49,022 nucleotides of DNA from Bacilli bacterium (GCA_016302065.1 JAEDOI010000005.1:1-49022); one strand, 5' to 3'. Shown: positions 16,235 to 25,958, counted from the first letter of the stretch. Numbers and translations: made by a program. Notes: generated by a model not told the origin, from the sequence alone.

Positions 16235-17686
16235 TTATTTATTAATTGATTCATATAATGCAATGTAAATTCTAGCACTTTCATCCCATGTATGATTAAG
16301 CTTCATCGCATTTATAACCATTTTTTTATAAACATCTTTTCTTCCATTATAAAGATTCATTGCTTTAGCACAAGTTAATATAGCTTCACTTATACTATAA
16401 TTATCAAAGCCAAAACCATCTTTTATAATATCTTTAGCTTTCTTTTCTTCATCACTTAAATCATAACAATTTACAGTATCTTTTAATCCACCAGTTTTTC
16501 TAACTATCGGTAAAGAACCATATTTTTGAGCAATCATTTGAGATAAACCACATGGTTCAAAACTTGATGGCATTAGCAAGAAATCAGAAGAAGCATATAC
16601 TTTATGAGCAAGTTCTTCATTATATCCTATATATATAAAGATATGTTTATTATTTACCCTTCCTAATTGCAAAAATTTATCTTCAATTTCTTTATCACCA
16701 CTTCCAATTAAAGCAATATTTCCTCCAGTATAAGAAAGAAATTCAACCATTGGATAAAGTAATTCAATTCCTTTTTGACTAGATAATCTAGAAACTATAG
16801 CAAATAAAGGTAATTTTGGATCAAGATTATATTTTTTGCAGAATTCAGTTTTATTTTCATTTTTACCTTTTAATACATCTTTTATTCCATAATTTTTATA
16901 AATATAAGTGTCAGTTCTAGGATTGAAAAAATCATTATCCATGCCATTTAGTATTCCTACAAAATCATTTTTTCTTAAATTTAGATCATAATTTAAACCC
17001 TTGCTTCCTTCATAAGTTAGCAATTCTTTAGCATGTGTTGGGGAAACCGTTGTAATTTTATCAGAAAAAACAATTCCAGCTTTTAAAGTTGATACTTGCT
17101 CATCAAGTCTTATTTTTCCTTCATTATATAAATTAATTGGTAAATTATAAAAATCATATAAAGAATCTTTGCTAAAATAGCCTTTAAATTCTGGATTATG
17201 AATAGTTAGTACATATTTAATTCCTTTATAAATCTCTTTATCACTATAAAGAGTTTTAATAACACAAGGAAGAAGACCAACTTGGTGATCATGAAGATGA
17301 ACTATATCAATTTTATAAGGAAGAGAAGCGATAAGTTTTACAACTGCATTTGTAAAATAGGCAAATCTTTCGCCATCATCATAATATCCATATAAATTAT
17401 CTCTTTCGAAATATTTTTGATTTTCAATAAAGTAAAAATCAATTCCTAAATAATAACAATGATAAACAGATGTTGGAATAATTCTCCAATTCATCTTTAC
17501 ATCAAATTGAAATATTTTATTTAATTTTACTCCTTTAATTACTTTATTAGTTTTGTATTTTGGTAAAACAATTGAAACATTATTTTTTAACTTAACAAAT
17601 TCTTTGCTTAAAGAAAATATTACATCAGCTAGTCCTCCAGTTTTTGAAAATGGTAAAGACTCGCTACTAGCCATTAAAATATTCAT
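16235..17686 (-). CDS. glgA: Glycogen synthase (ADP-glucose, GT5)
   Basis: 483 residues, normal for GlgA. N-terminal KTGGLADV motif (residues about 16-23) that contacts ADP-glucose, the HLHDHQVGLLP segment near 130, and the C-terminal SSFEPCGLSQMIAQKYG and KTGGLKDTV blocks of GT-B starch synthases. Extends alpha-1,4-glucan from ADP-glucose. Start overlaps the glgD stop by one base (TAATG). Cytoplasmic. Confidence 0.97.
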   Translation of the reverse strand: MNILMASSESLPFSKTGGLADVIFSLSKEFVKLKNNVSIVLPKYKTNKVIKGVKLNKIFQFDVKMNWRIIPTSVYHCYYLGIDFYFIENQKYFERDNLYGYYDDGERFAYFTNAVVKLIASLPYKIDIVHLHDHQVGLLPCVIKTLYSDKEIYKGIKYVLTIHNPEFKGYFSKDSLYDFYNLPINLYNEGKIRLDEQVSTLKAGIVFSDKITTVSPTHAKELLTYEGSKGLNYDLNLRKNDFVGILNGMDNDFFNPRTDTYIYKNYGIKDVLKGKNENKTEFCKKYNLDPKLPLFAIVSRLSSQKGIELLYPMVEFLSYTGGNIALIGSGDKEIEDKFLQLGRVNNKHIFIYIGYNEELAHKVYASSDFLLMPSSFEPCGLSQMIAQKYGSLPIVRKTGGLKDTVNCYDLSDEEKKAKDIIKDGFGFDNYSISEAILTCAKAMNLYNGRKDVYKKMVINAMKLNHTWDESARIYIALYESINK

Positions 17687-18801
17687 TAAATAATACTCCC
17701 TTCCTTAATATATAGTGGAGCCTCTAATGAACCTTCTAATTTTTGAGGATTATTAAAAACTACACGTTTATTGCATACAACATTTTTTAAATGTACTCCA
17801 CTTTTAACAACTGTATGACTAAACAAAATACAATTTTCAACACTAGCCCCATCTTCAATAACAACATCACGAGCTAAAATAGAATGTTTAACTGTTCCAT
17901 TAATTGTGCAACCATTTGCAATTAATGAAGAACGCACATATGATGAACTTCCATATAAAACTGGGCGTGAATTGTGAGTAGTTGTATAAATTAATGCATC
18001 ATCATAATTTAAGAATCCAGTTGGATTATCCAAAATATCCATTGAATATTTAAAATATTTTTCAAATGAATTAAAGCAATAAACATCTTTCTTAAATTCA
18101 ATAGTATTAACGTTTATTTTATATTTTGCATTGTATTTAACAAGATCATCAATAGAATAAATTTCACTAATATTTGATGATTCTTTAATCAATCTATTGA
18201 AAAATTCACGATTAAAAATATAAATTCCTAAATTAACATTAAATTTAGTCTTATCACTACTTGTAATTTGCTCAAATTTTTGAACATTACCAAGAGCATC
18301 AATAGTTAATTTTTCACAATTTGAAAACATTTCACTATCATCGCTTACTTTGTAAACAACGCTACAAAGGCAATTGCTTTCAATATGTTTTTCAATAATA
18401 TCATTGAAATCAATATTTAAAATAAAATGAACAGGAGCAACAATAACATATTCTGAATCATTATCATAAAGAATATAGTCGTTTTCTTTAACATTGTTTA
18501 CATCACTATTAAATAAAGGATTAGAGATATTAGTTTCACTATTTAGTATTTTTAAGAAACCAGTTTTACTATTCTTTAAATAGATTGAATCACGAGAAAT
18601 ATGTTTTGCTACACTTCTTGATTTTTCTTTACATAAAATTGCAATATTATCTATTTCAGAATTAGTACAATTTGAAAGCATAAAATCAATAAAAGTATAT
18701 CTTCCTAAAAAAGTTGTAACGGCTTCAAGTCTATTTTCAGTAAGTAAACCTAAATTATTTGGATTGTGTAAATCAATCAAAGCTAAAACTTTGTGTAACA
18801 T
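17686..18801 (-). CDS. glgD: GlgD subunit of ADP-glucose pyrophosphorylase
   Basis: 371-residue paralogue of GlgC. The nucleotidyl-transferase signature GGxGTRL is missing; the N terminus reads LIDLHNPNNLGLLTENRL instead, as expected for the regulatory partner known from Bacillus-type GlgCD. A left-handed beta-helix of hexapeptides (SSSYVRSSLIANGCTING and later VIEDGASVENCILF) forms the C-terminal third. It shares one base with glgC and one with glgA, so the three genes are tightly coupled. Confidence 0.93.
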   Translation of the reverse strand: MLHKVLALIDLHNPNNLGLLTENRLEAVTTFLGRYTFIDFMLSNCTNSEIDNIAILCKEKSRSVAKHISRDSIYLKNSKTGFLKILNSETNISNPLFNSDVNNVKENDYILYDNDSEYVIVAPVHFILNIDFNDIIEKHIESNCLCSVVYKVSDDSEMFSNCEKLTIDALGNVQKFEQITSSDKTKFNVNLGIYIFNREFFNRLIKESSNISEIYSIDDLVKYNAKYKINVNTIEFKKDVYCFNSFEKYFKYSMDILDNPTGFLNYDDALIYTTTHNSRPVLYGSSSYVRSSLIANGCTINGTVKHSILARDVVIEDGASVENCILFSHTVVKSGVHLKNVVCNKRVVFNNPQKLEGSLEAPLYIKEGSII

Positions 18802-19931
18802 TATTGTAATCCCCTTTCCTTATCAATAAGAACAATTTCGTTTCCTTCATTTACAATTTCATTTTCGTTAATTAATGTATTAGGGCCAATAATCGCATTT
18901 TTTACAACAGCATTCTTTTTAACAACAACTCCTGGCATAAGGACACTATTTTCAACAATAGCTCCATTTTCAATAGTAACTTCATTTGAAATAACGCTAC
19001 CTTTAGCACATCCAAAAATTAAAGCACCTTGGTTAATTAAACAATCTTCAACAGTAGCATTTTTTCCTATAAATTGGGGATGTGATTTTGTATCTTGAGA
19101 GAAAACTTGAGGGAATGTATTAAAAAGAATGGTATCGTCAGTTCTTCTAGAAGGCAATAATTCCATGTTAGCTTCATGCAAAGAAGATAAAGTTCCAACA
19201 TCTTTCCAATAGCCTTTAAAACGATAAGCAATAAGTTTCTTTTTTTGTTTTAATAAAGAAGGAATAATGTTTTTCCCAAAATCATGTTCACTCTTTGGAT
19301 CTTTATGATCTTCAATAAGAGCCTTTCTTAAAGCTTTATATGTAAAAACATAAACACCCATAGAAGCTAAATTACTCTTTGGTTCTTTTGGTTTTTCAAC
19401 AAATTTAGTGATGTTATCGACATTATCAACTTCTAAAATTCCAAATCTAGAAGCCTCAGAAATAGGAACTTCCAAAACAGAAATCGTACAATCCGCTTTA
19501 GCTTTAATATGTGTATTAAGCATCTCTTTATAAGTTGTCTTATAAATATGATCTCCGCTTAAAATAAGAACATATTCAGGATCTTCTCCATCAAGGAAAT
19601 CTAAATTCTTATAAATTGCATCAGCTGTTCCATCATACCAGTTAGCACCTTCTTCAGTTTGACGAGGTGGGAGAGCAATACATTTACTATTAACTCCATC
19701 AAATCCCCAAATCTCACCATTGCTCACATAACTATTAAGAACAACTGATTCATATTGAGTTAAAACACCAACGCAATCAATCGAACTATTAGCAACATTT
19801 GATAAGCAAAAATCTATAATACGATATTTGCCTCCAAAATAGACCGCAGGTTTAGCAACTTTCTTCGTTAATGCTTGAAGACGAGTTCCTTTGCCACCCG
19901 CTAAAATCATTGCTACCACTTTCCTTGACAT
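18801..19931 (-). CDS. glgC: Glucose-1-phosphate adenylyltransferase, catalytic subunit
   Basis: Makes ADP-glucose from glucose-1-P and ATP. The chosen ATG (19929-19931, MSRKVVAMILAGGKGTRL) has AAGGAG 5 nt upstream; an in-frame start 8 codons earlier overlaps the SMC gene and is not needed. 376 residues. Motifs: AGGKGTRL, KPAVYFGGKYRIIDF, YDGTADAIYKN, SGDHIYKT, VEKP, and C-terminal beta-helix. It begins 10 nt after the stop of the SMC gene, with its Shine-Dalgarno sequence abutting that stop, so the glycogen genes may ride on the jet-like transcript. Confidence 0.97.
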   Translation of the reverse strand: MSRKVVAMILAGGKGTRLQALTKKVAKPAVYFGGKYRIIDFCLSNVANSSIDCVGVLTQYESVVLNSYVSNGEIWGFDGVNSKCIALPPRQTEEGANWYDGTADAIYKNLDFLDGEDPEYVLILSGDHIYKTTYKEMLNTHIKAKADCTISVLEVPISEASRFGILEVDNVDNITKFVEKPKEPKSNLASMGVYVFTYKALRKALIEDHKDPKSEHDFGKNIIPSLLKQKKKLIAYRFKGYWKDVGTLSSLHEANMELLPSRRTDDTILFNTFPQVFSQDTKSHPQFIGKNATVEDCLINQGALIFGCAKGSVISNEVTIENGAIVENSVLMPGVVVKKNAVVKNAIIGPNTLINENEIVNEGNEIVLIDKERGLQ

Positions 19932-19941
19932 ACTTTTCTCC

Positions 19942-22900
19942 TTATTCCTTAGCAAATAGTTTTACAAAACTTCTATTTTTATCATGTAATACGACGAGAG
20001 TCTCATCGACTAATTCACTAATCTTTCCAACCTTATCGCTAGGTGCACTTAATATAACTTGAAGGTTAAATTTTCTTAAAAGTCTTACAGCTTCTTTAAA
20101 TCTAGTTGGATCCATTTTTGAGAAAGCTTCATCAAAAATAATAAGTCTTGTGGTATTTGCAATATTTCCTTCTTCATTAGCATGGTATAATTGAGAGAAA
20201 GAAGCAAGAATTGCAATATAGAATGGAGTTTGAGTTTCTCCACCTGATTTTTTCTTAATCATCTTCGATAATCTTTGCTCTTCATTAGTTTCTTTATTTG
20301 TAACAATTAAATCAAAGTCGAGATATGAACGATAATCAGTAAATTTTTCAACATTAGCTATTAATTCATTATTCTTTTTAGCATCATTATTTCCATCATC
20401 AACAATTTGTTGGAATAATTCGTTCATTGTATCTTTATATTTTTCAACAAATTCAGTTTCATCTTTCTCAATATTAAGAATTAAATCATCCATTAACATA
20501 TCATAGAATCGACGATATTGTTGATTAGGCTTTACGGTGAAACGATATAAATCTTTACCAAATAACGATTGTTTTAAAGCAACATTAAGATTTTCGATTT
20601 GGTCCTTAGCATCTTCAATAGCCCCTCTAATTTTAAAGATAAAATCATCTTTAAATTGTTGTGTTGCTTTATGATAAGAATCTTCAATCTTTTCTTTATA
20701 AGATGGAAGTTTAACTTCTTTAAAGTCATTCAATTCATTTTCAAATTCATCATTATTTGTCGCTTCAACTTGATAAGTTAAATGATATTTACTAACATAA
20801 TCTCTTCTTAAGCGAGTAAGTTGAGAAAATATCGAGTTAACGGTATAAAGAAGTCTTGAACTTGAAACTGAAAATGATTGATAAATTTCAAGAATTGATT
20901 TTTTCTCTTCTAATTGTTTATTTAAAATAGGAAGAGCCTCATCATTTACTAAGAATGGATCATATTTTGAATTTAAATTATCTTCAATTGTCTTGATATT
21001 TTGCTTTTCACTAGCCATCTTTTCATCAATAATAGTTTGAATTTCTTTATTTAATTGACCTTTTTCAAGAAGAGAAGTTTCCCTGTCTTTTTCAATTGAA
21101 GCTATGTCTTCTTCAACATCTCTTATTCGTCTATCAAGTGATTCAAGAAGAGTTGTATCATGTGTTGATAATTCTTCATTTACATAATCTAATGTAGCTT
21201 TTAATCCATCAAGAGAATTTAATTTATTTATATCTTTAAGTATTGATTCAATATCGCCACTTGAAAGAATTTCAAGATTATTTGCTTCAGTTATTAATTC
21301 GCTTAACTTTCTATACAAAGAAGCATTCGCAATGTTATTTTTAAGTTGATTACTTTTTTCGATAAAGAATCGATCATTTAAAGCTCTACCAATAAATGAT
21401 TCTTGATATAAACGTGGATTTATTCTAGTAAGTACAAAATTACGATATAAATCACATTCCTTTGTAATACCATTTCCATAATTTCTAGCTTCTACAACAT
21501 TATTTGCTTTATAAAGTCGACCAATTAAGAAATTGCAATATGCTCTTGCTCCTTCATCATCAGTAATAATTTCTTCAGCAAGAGAATTGTTTTCACATTT
21601 ATAATCTCTTTCAATAATTCTTTCTTGGTCAACAAGAGCAGTACCATAGAATTGGTATGTAGATAAAAGTTTCTTTAAGCAATTATAAGCGTCAATATAA
21701 TATTTAGGGGCAACAAATAAATTAAATTTTTGACCAGAAAGATATCCTTCAATAGCATTGCTCCAAGACATATCTTTTATATCTATTAAATCAGCAAAAA
21801 TATTAACTTCAATATGTTTCCCATATTTTTCTTCGAGCATTTTTTCAAGTTCGTTTTTAATTCTAACTAGAACTGCACTATAAGGTTTTTGACCTTGTTT
21901 CATTGAAATTTCTTCATCTTTTAATGCTCTAATCTTTTTATCAATGTTTGAAATAGTTCTAGCTAATGTAATTGCAAGAGAAGAAACTTTTTGTTTAAAA
22001 CTTAACATTATTGATTTTAATGAATCTAAAACATCTTTAGATATCGTATTTAAATCTTTCAAATATTTAGATTTAAATTCAACAGTATAAGAATATGTTT
22101 TCTTGCTTTCTTCAACAAGAGCAATAATTTCTTCAGCTTTATCTTCTTCAACGCTTTCAACATCAAAATCACTTAAATTGTCAACAATTCCTTTTGAAGC
22201 ATTAATATATGAATCCAAAGTTAAAGTTAAAGTTCTTATTAAATTTTTTTCTGTTTGTTCAATCTCTTTAATTTCAGTTAAAGTTTCATTTTTTGTTCTA
22301 TATAATTCTTCAGTCAATTTTTGAGTAGAATTAGAAGCTTTATCTTGAATTAAAGCCACTTTCTTCCTATTCAATGAGGCAAGATTTTCACTAAAATCAG
22401 CTAATTCAAGATCTATTTGATTAATTCTTTCTTTATTTTTATCAATTTGAGATTGATAAGCTTTGAGTCTTTCTTTGCTTCTTTCTAAATCGCATCTTTC
22501 AACAATATATTGAGAAATTGTGAGATTTTTCTTATTTTTTAAATATTCTTTATATGTATTTTCAATTTCTTCAAGATCGTTTACTCTTCCTTCAATAGCT
22601 TTAGCTTCTTCTTCAAGTCTTTTATATTCAAGAATATTTTCTTGAAGAATATCTAAATTAATATTAGCTTGAGGGTCACAAACATATTCAGTAATAAATG
22701 TAGTGATATCAGTAATTGGGTTAAAAGATGTAGCTTTCTTTAAGAGACTAAAATACTTATCTTTTAGTCCACCAAACTTTTTCTTTAAAAAGTCTTGATA
22801 ACTTCTGTTTGAATCAAAAAATTTATATTTTTCTTTATAAAATTCGTTGAAATATTTGCTTAATGTCTTGTAATCCATTGGAATTTTATTAATGATAAAT

Positions 22901-23313
22901 TCATTTTCAGGAATTTTATCATCTAAACAGAAATATCTATGCTCTTCTGTTCCATCTTCATAAGAATCAAAAACAATTCCCATTACAAAATCAGTGTTAT
23001 CAACATCATTATGGAATTCAAGAGCAATATAAGATGTAAATCTACCATTTCTTAAATATTTAAATCCACCATCAATTGTATCGCCAATTTCCCCTCTAAG
23101 ATATCCTCTTAAAGTACGAGCTGATTTATCCATTGCAGCTTTATTGAAATATCTTCCAGTTGTATCACCTAAAAGAACTATTTGAAGAGCATCAATAAGG
23201 GTTGATTTACCGCTAGCATTAGCACCAGTTAAGAAAACAAGAGGTTTAACTTCAATTGTTTCATCCCAAAAGTAATGCCAATTTATAATTTTTACTTTAG
23301 TTAATAACTTCAT
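19942..23313 (-). CDS. SMC/MukB-like ATPase, JetC (MksB-like)
   Basis: 1123 residues. Walker A GANASGKST at 30-38, followed by a head segment with GFKYLRNGRF; two long coiled-coil arms (about 215-480 and 670-900) around a central hinge-like region (about 490-640); then the ABC signature KKSGGETQTP near 1021-1030 and Walker B TRLIIFDEAFSKMD near 1055-1068, with LSAPSDK as switch. All catalytic residues are present, so an active ATPase is expected. Order and overlap with the two upstream genes match JetA-JetB-JetC of Wadjet and MksF-E-B of MukBEF-like condensins. AGGAGG is 7 nt before the ATG. Whether it condenses the chromosome or attacks plasmids cannot be told from sequence. Confidence 0.85.
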   Translation of the reverse strand: MKLLTKVKIINWHYFWDETIEVKPLVFLTGANASGKSTLIDALQIVLLGDTTGRYFNKAAMDKSARTLRGYLRGEIGDTIDGGFKYLRNGRFTSYIALEFHNDVDNTDFVMGIVFDSYEDGTEEHRYFCLDDKIPENEFIINKIPMDYKTLSKYFNEFYKEKYKFFDSNRSYQDFLKKKFGGLKDKYFSLLKKATSFNPITDITTFITEYVCDPQANINLDILQENILEYKRLEEEAKAIEGRVNDLEEIENTYKEYLKNKKNLTISQYIVERCDLERSKERLKAYQSQIDKNKERINQIDLELADFSENLASLNRKKVALIQDKASNSTQKLTEELYRTKNETLTEIKEIEQTEKNLIRTLTLTLDSYINASKGIVDNLSDFDVESVEEDKAEEIIALVEESKKTYSYTVEFKSKYLKDLNTISKDVLDSLKSIMLSFKQKVSSLAITLARTISNIDKKIRALKDEEISMKQGQKPYSAVLVRIKNELEKMLEEKYGKHIEVNIFADLIDIKDMSWSNAIEGYLSGQKFNLFVAPKYYIDAYNCLKKLLSTYQFYGTALVDQERIIERDYKCENNSLAEEIITDDEGARAYCNFLIGRLYKANNVVEARNYGNGITKECDLYRNFVLTRINPRLYQESFIGRALNDRFFIEKSNQLKNNIANASLYRKLSELITEANNLEILSSGDIESILKDINKLNSLDGLKATLDYVNEELSTHDTTLLESLDRRIRDVEEDIASIEKDRETSLLEKGQLNKEIQTIIDEKMASEKQNIKTIEDNLNSKYDPFLVNDEALPILNKQLEEKKSILEIYQSFSVSSSRLLYTVNSIFSQLTRLRRDYVSKYHLTYQVEATNNDEFENELNDFKEVKLPSYKEKIEDSYHKATQQFKDDFIFKIRGAIEDAKDQIENLNVALKQSLFGKDLYRFTVKPNQQYRRFYDMLMDDLILNIEKDETEFVEKYKDTMNELFQQIVDDGNNDAKKNNELIANVEKFTDYRSYLDFDLIVTNKETNEEQRLSKMIKKKSGGETQTPFYIAILASFSQLYHANEEGNIANTTRLIIFDEAFSKMDPTRFKEAVRLLRKFNLQVILSAPSDKVGKISELVDETLVVLHDKNRSFVKLFAKE

Positions 23314-23321
23314 AGTCCCTC

Positions 23322-23954
23322 CTATTTAATTAAACTTTCTTCTTGACTATTTAATTGATCAAGAGCGTTACTCATAGCAACTATCTTTTCATTGTCGATA
23401 GCATATTTAATACTTGGAAGAATGTAAAAAGAAACATTCCCTTCATCATAACTTCCACTAACTTTAGAGATAATATTGTGATTATTTAAAAATCTTAATG
23501 ATTTTCCAATAAGTCTACCAGTTAGACGTTTTCCTGGCATTGTAATACCATGATCTACCATCATTTTAATTAAAGAAGGAGTAGTCATATAAATTGATTG
23601 AGTTGATGAACTTCCGCCTTCTTCTTTTTCATCTTCATAAATTAATCTTAAAGTAAACAAAACAAGAGAAGTTTCTCTATCAATACGAATTCTGTTGTCT
23701 TCAAAAGTATTTACTAAATAAAATACACCTAAAATTAAGTCTTTATTTAAAACCCAACCAGAGAACTTTAAATAATCATTTATTAAATCAAATTGTCTTT
23801 CAATAAATCTAAAATCAGGATTAACTCTAATAATCTTTTCTCTTGAATCAAAAATATCTCGAACAACAAATCCTTTTAATAAAATTTTATTAACAATTTC
23901 AGCAAATCTTGTTTGATCAGATCCACTTAGTTGAGCAAATTGTTCACTAAACAT
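23322..23954 (-). CDS. MukE/JetB-like subunit of the SMC complex
   Basis: 210 residues. It opens with FAQLSGSDQTRFAEIVNKIL, then a winged-helix region, a DEKEEGG low-complexity loop (about 110-116) and a second winged helix near 125-185. I take it as the JetB/MksE component (DUF6063-like, from memory), which bridges the kleisin and the ATPase heads. Its ATG overlaps the stop of the upstream gene (TAATG), with AGGAGG ahead of it, and it lies 8 nt before the SMC gene. Confidence 0.7.
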   Translation of the reverse strand: MFSEQFAQLSGSDQTRFAEIVNKILLKGFVVRDIFDSREKIIRVNPDFRFIERQFDLINDYLKFSGWVLNKDLILGVFYLVNTFEDNRIRIDRETSLVLFTLRLIYEDEKEEGGSSSTQSIYMTTPSLIKMMVDHGITMPGKRLTGRLIGKSLRFLNNHNIISKVSGSYDEGNVSFYILPSIKYAIDNEKIVAMSNALDQLNSQEESLIK

Positions 23955-25396
23955 TATTCATCCTCCTTTTTAGCATTTAAATCGTCTTTTTTATGAAATA
24001 CAAAGTTAGGAATTATATATCCATGATTTAATATCTTTGTTGAATCTACATATTCAATATAATAGAAACAATCTGGATCATCTTTTTTAACTGTCGCAAG
24101 AATGAGCAAAACAAAGGCATCATGATTTAATAAAGGTATGTCCTCGCTTCGCACTTCGTTTTCTCCATTAAATGCACTATTCATAAATTCATAAACTCTT
24201 TCATCTGAATAATTATCAAGCGTTTCATTTAAGAAGTTTTGCATAATAATATCGCTAGCTTCATCAAAATCAACAATACTTAATGGAGTTCCATCTTCTC
24301 TATATTTCCTAAGCAATGGTAAAGTTACACTTCTTGAATCGATATATCCTTGTTCATAGTAATATAAACAATCTTGCATTTGCGAAAGAATTTTAGAAAG
24401 ATTACGACCATTATTTAAACTTTGACCATAATGTTTAAAGATATTTTCTAAATGACCTTTAATAGTTTTATCAGTGTTATTTAAATATAAAATCTTGTTA
24501 GCACTACTCTTTGTATATAAATTGTTTTCTTTATCGATGTTACTAATCAAACTATTAACTGTTTCGTAAGTATCACAAATGTAATTAATCATTGTAATAA
24601 CTTCGTTTTCAATATTTTCTTTATTTGTATCGTGACGAATAATGACTCCTTGAGATACAAGTTTTTCTCTAGCATCTTTATCGCTTAACCAATTTTCTAA
24701 AATTTTAATGATTGGACGTTTAAATTTAGCAACACTATCAAATGTTTTTAATGGGTGATAATATCTATCACTAACTTTTGATTTATATAAATCAAAATAA
24801 TCATGTAAAACTTTATTAGTATGGAAAGTTTTACTCAATTTATTTTGATAAATTCTAATTGAGTTTGTAATTGTCATTAACTCCAATTTAAGTTTTCTTG
24901 TAGTTTTATAGGCTCTTTCAAGAGTTGTAAAAAATAATTCATCTCTTTCCACATCTTCTAATTTTAATTCAGAATATGTTGAATGAACTAAACTTACATA
25001 TGGTGACTCTTCTTCTGCAATTACATCTTTTAAAGCTCTTAAAAGAGTAATCGAATAGGTTGGTAATACAATTGTTTCTTCTAAAGTGTCTGGATCAATC
25101 GCTACATCAATCCATCCAGTTTCTTCTAATCTTTTGCAAATAAAACTAGCTTTACTGGAAAGATTATCTAAAATTAATTCATCACCATCATCAAATTCTT
25201 CATCTTCAAAAGTAAATGTATCAAGATCTTTGTTTTTATCTTTTAAAGTTTTAATAAAATCTCCTCTTGAAATAAGAGACTCATCATTTTCGAAAAGATC
25301 AAATAAAATTAGCAAACTATGTGCATAAATTTCTTTATTTTTTCCACTAAATATTTGGAAAAAATTATCTGGTAATATATTAAACAAATTTAACAT
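23954..25396 (-). CDS. MukF/JetA-like kleisin subunit of the SMC complex
   Basis: 480 residues, starting LFNILPDNFFQIFSGKNKEIYAHSL, a pattern I associate with Firmicutes JetA (DUF5716-like). The N-terminal part (about 1-130) looks like a winged helix with an acidic loop (FEDEEFDDGDEL), the middle is helical (about 150-350), and the C terminus (about 400-470) could be the second head-binding winged helix. First gene of the three-gene unit, with its own promoter. No nuclease motif is seen. The family assignment rests on order, size and remembered sequence, so it needs a profile search. Confidence 0.7.
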   Translation of the reverse strand: MLNLFNILPDNFFQIFSGKNKEIYAHSLLILFDLFENDESLISRGDFIKTLKDKNKDLDTFTFEDEEFDDGDELILDNLSSKASFICKRLEETGWIDVAIDPDTLEETIVLPTYSITLLRALKDVIAEEESPYVSLVHSTYSELKLEDVERDELFFTTLERAYKTTRKLKLELMTITNSIRIYQNKLSKTFHTNKVLHDYFDLYKSKVSDRYYHPLKTFDSVAKFKRPIIKILENWLSDKDAREKLVSQGVIIRHDTNKENIENEVITMINYICDTYETVNSLISNIDKENNLYTKSSANKILYLNNTDKTIKGHLENIFKHYGQSLNNGRNLSKILSQMQDCLYYYEQGYIDSRSVTLPLLRKYREDGTPLSIVDFDEASDIIMQNFLNETLDNYSDERVYEFMNSAFNGENEVRSEDIPLLNHDAFVLLILATVKKDDPDCFYYIEYVDSTKILNHGYIIPNFVFHKKDDLNAKKEDE

Positions 25397-25420
25397 TTTC
25401 TTAATCCTTAAACACTACAA

Positions 25421-25449
25421 ATTATAACGGAAAACGTATGTTTTTTAAA
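25421..25449 (-). promoter_or_regulatory. Promoter of the jetABC-like operon
   Basis: TATAAT (25421-25426), 17-bp spacer, TTTAAA (25444-25449). Gives a leader of about 17 nt before the JetA-like ATG, with AAGGAT as ribosome site. It is back to back with the plus-strand promoter at 25458-25486. Confidence 0.6.
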
Positions 25450-25457
25450 GATATAAA

Positions 25458-25486
25458 TTGAGTTTTTAATTTAATAAATGTATATT
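25458..25486 (+). promoter_or_regulatory. Promoter for the 154-aa membrane protein, predicted leaderless
   Basis: TTGAGT (25458-25463), 17-bp spacer, TATATT (25481-25486), then exactly 7 nt to the ATG at 25494. No Shine-Dalgarno sequence fits, so transcription should start at or next to the start codon. Confidence 0.7.
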
Positions 25487-25493
25487 AAATTAT

Positions 25494-25958
25494 ATGAGTG
25501 AAAAAAGATTAAAACCACGTACATCTTCTGTCATAAAAGTATATATTCCTGTCATGTTAATTGTTCTATTAGCATTATATGGATTATTCTCTTCTCGCTT
25601 TGCTTGGGCTTATAAAGACGATGGATTAAGAAATGAATATATAGCTAGAGATTTAATTGTTGTTGGGGCTTGGTTTGTTGCATTTATCATTCTACTAATC
25701 GTTTTAATTAAGAGAAACTACTATGTAATTACTAAAACTGGCATCATCCACTATCAATTTATTTCTAGTATCACCTATGACTTTAACAATGTAATTTTTA
25801 TTGATGAAAAATATACTTTAAAGCATAAGACTTTGCTTTTTTACAATAACAAAGGAAAAGCTTTGTATTTAGTTCTTGATAAAAATATGGAACTTTTAGA
25901 CATTTTTAAGAAAAATTGCCATAACTTAAAAGAATACGTCGAAATTAATAAAAAATAG
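25494..25958 (+). CDS. Two-helix membrane protein with PH-like cytoplasmic domain
   Basis: 154 residues. Membrane segments at about 15-36 (VYIPVMLIVLLALYGLF) and 55-75 (IVVGAWFVAFIILLIVLI), followed by YYVITKTGIIHYQ and a beta-rich tail resembling bacterial PH-like domains (short strands, IFIDEKYTL, KTLLFYNNKGKALYLVL). It is divergent from the JetABC-like operon. Function not recognised. Confidence 0.7.
   Translation: MSEKRLKPRTSSVIKVYIPVMLIVLLALYGLFSSRFAWAYKDDGLRNEYIARDLIVVGAWFVAFIILLIVLIKRNYYVITKTGIIHYQFISSITYDFNNVIFIDEKYTLKHKTLLFYNNKGKALYLVLDKNMELLDIFKKNCHNLKEYVEINKK

Noticed and set aside
19932..19955. Earlier in-frame start for glgC
   Set aside because: It overlaps the SMC gene, while the later ATG has AAGGAG at correct spacing and begins the family N terminus.
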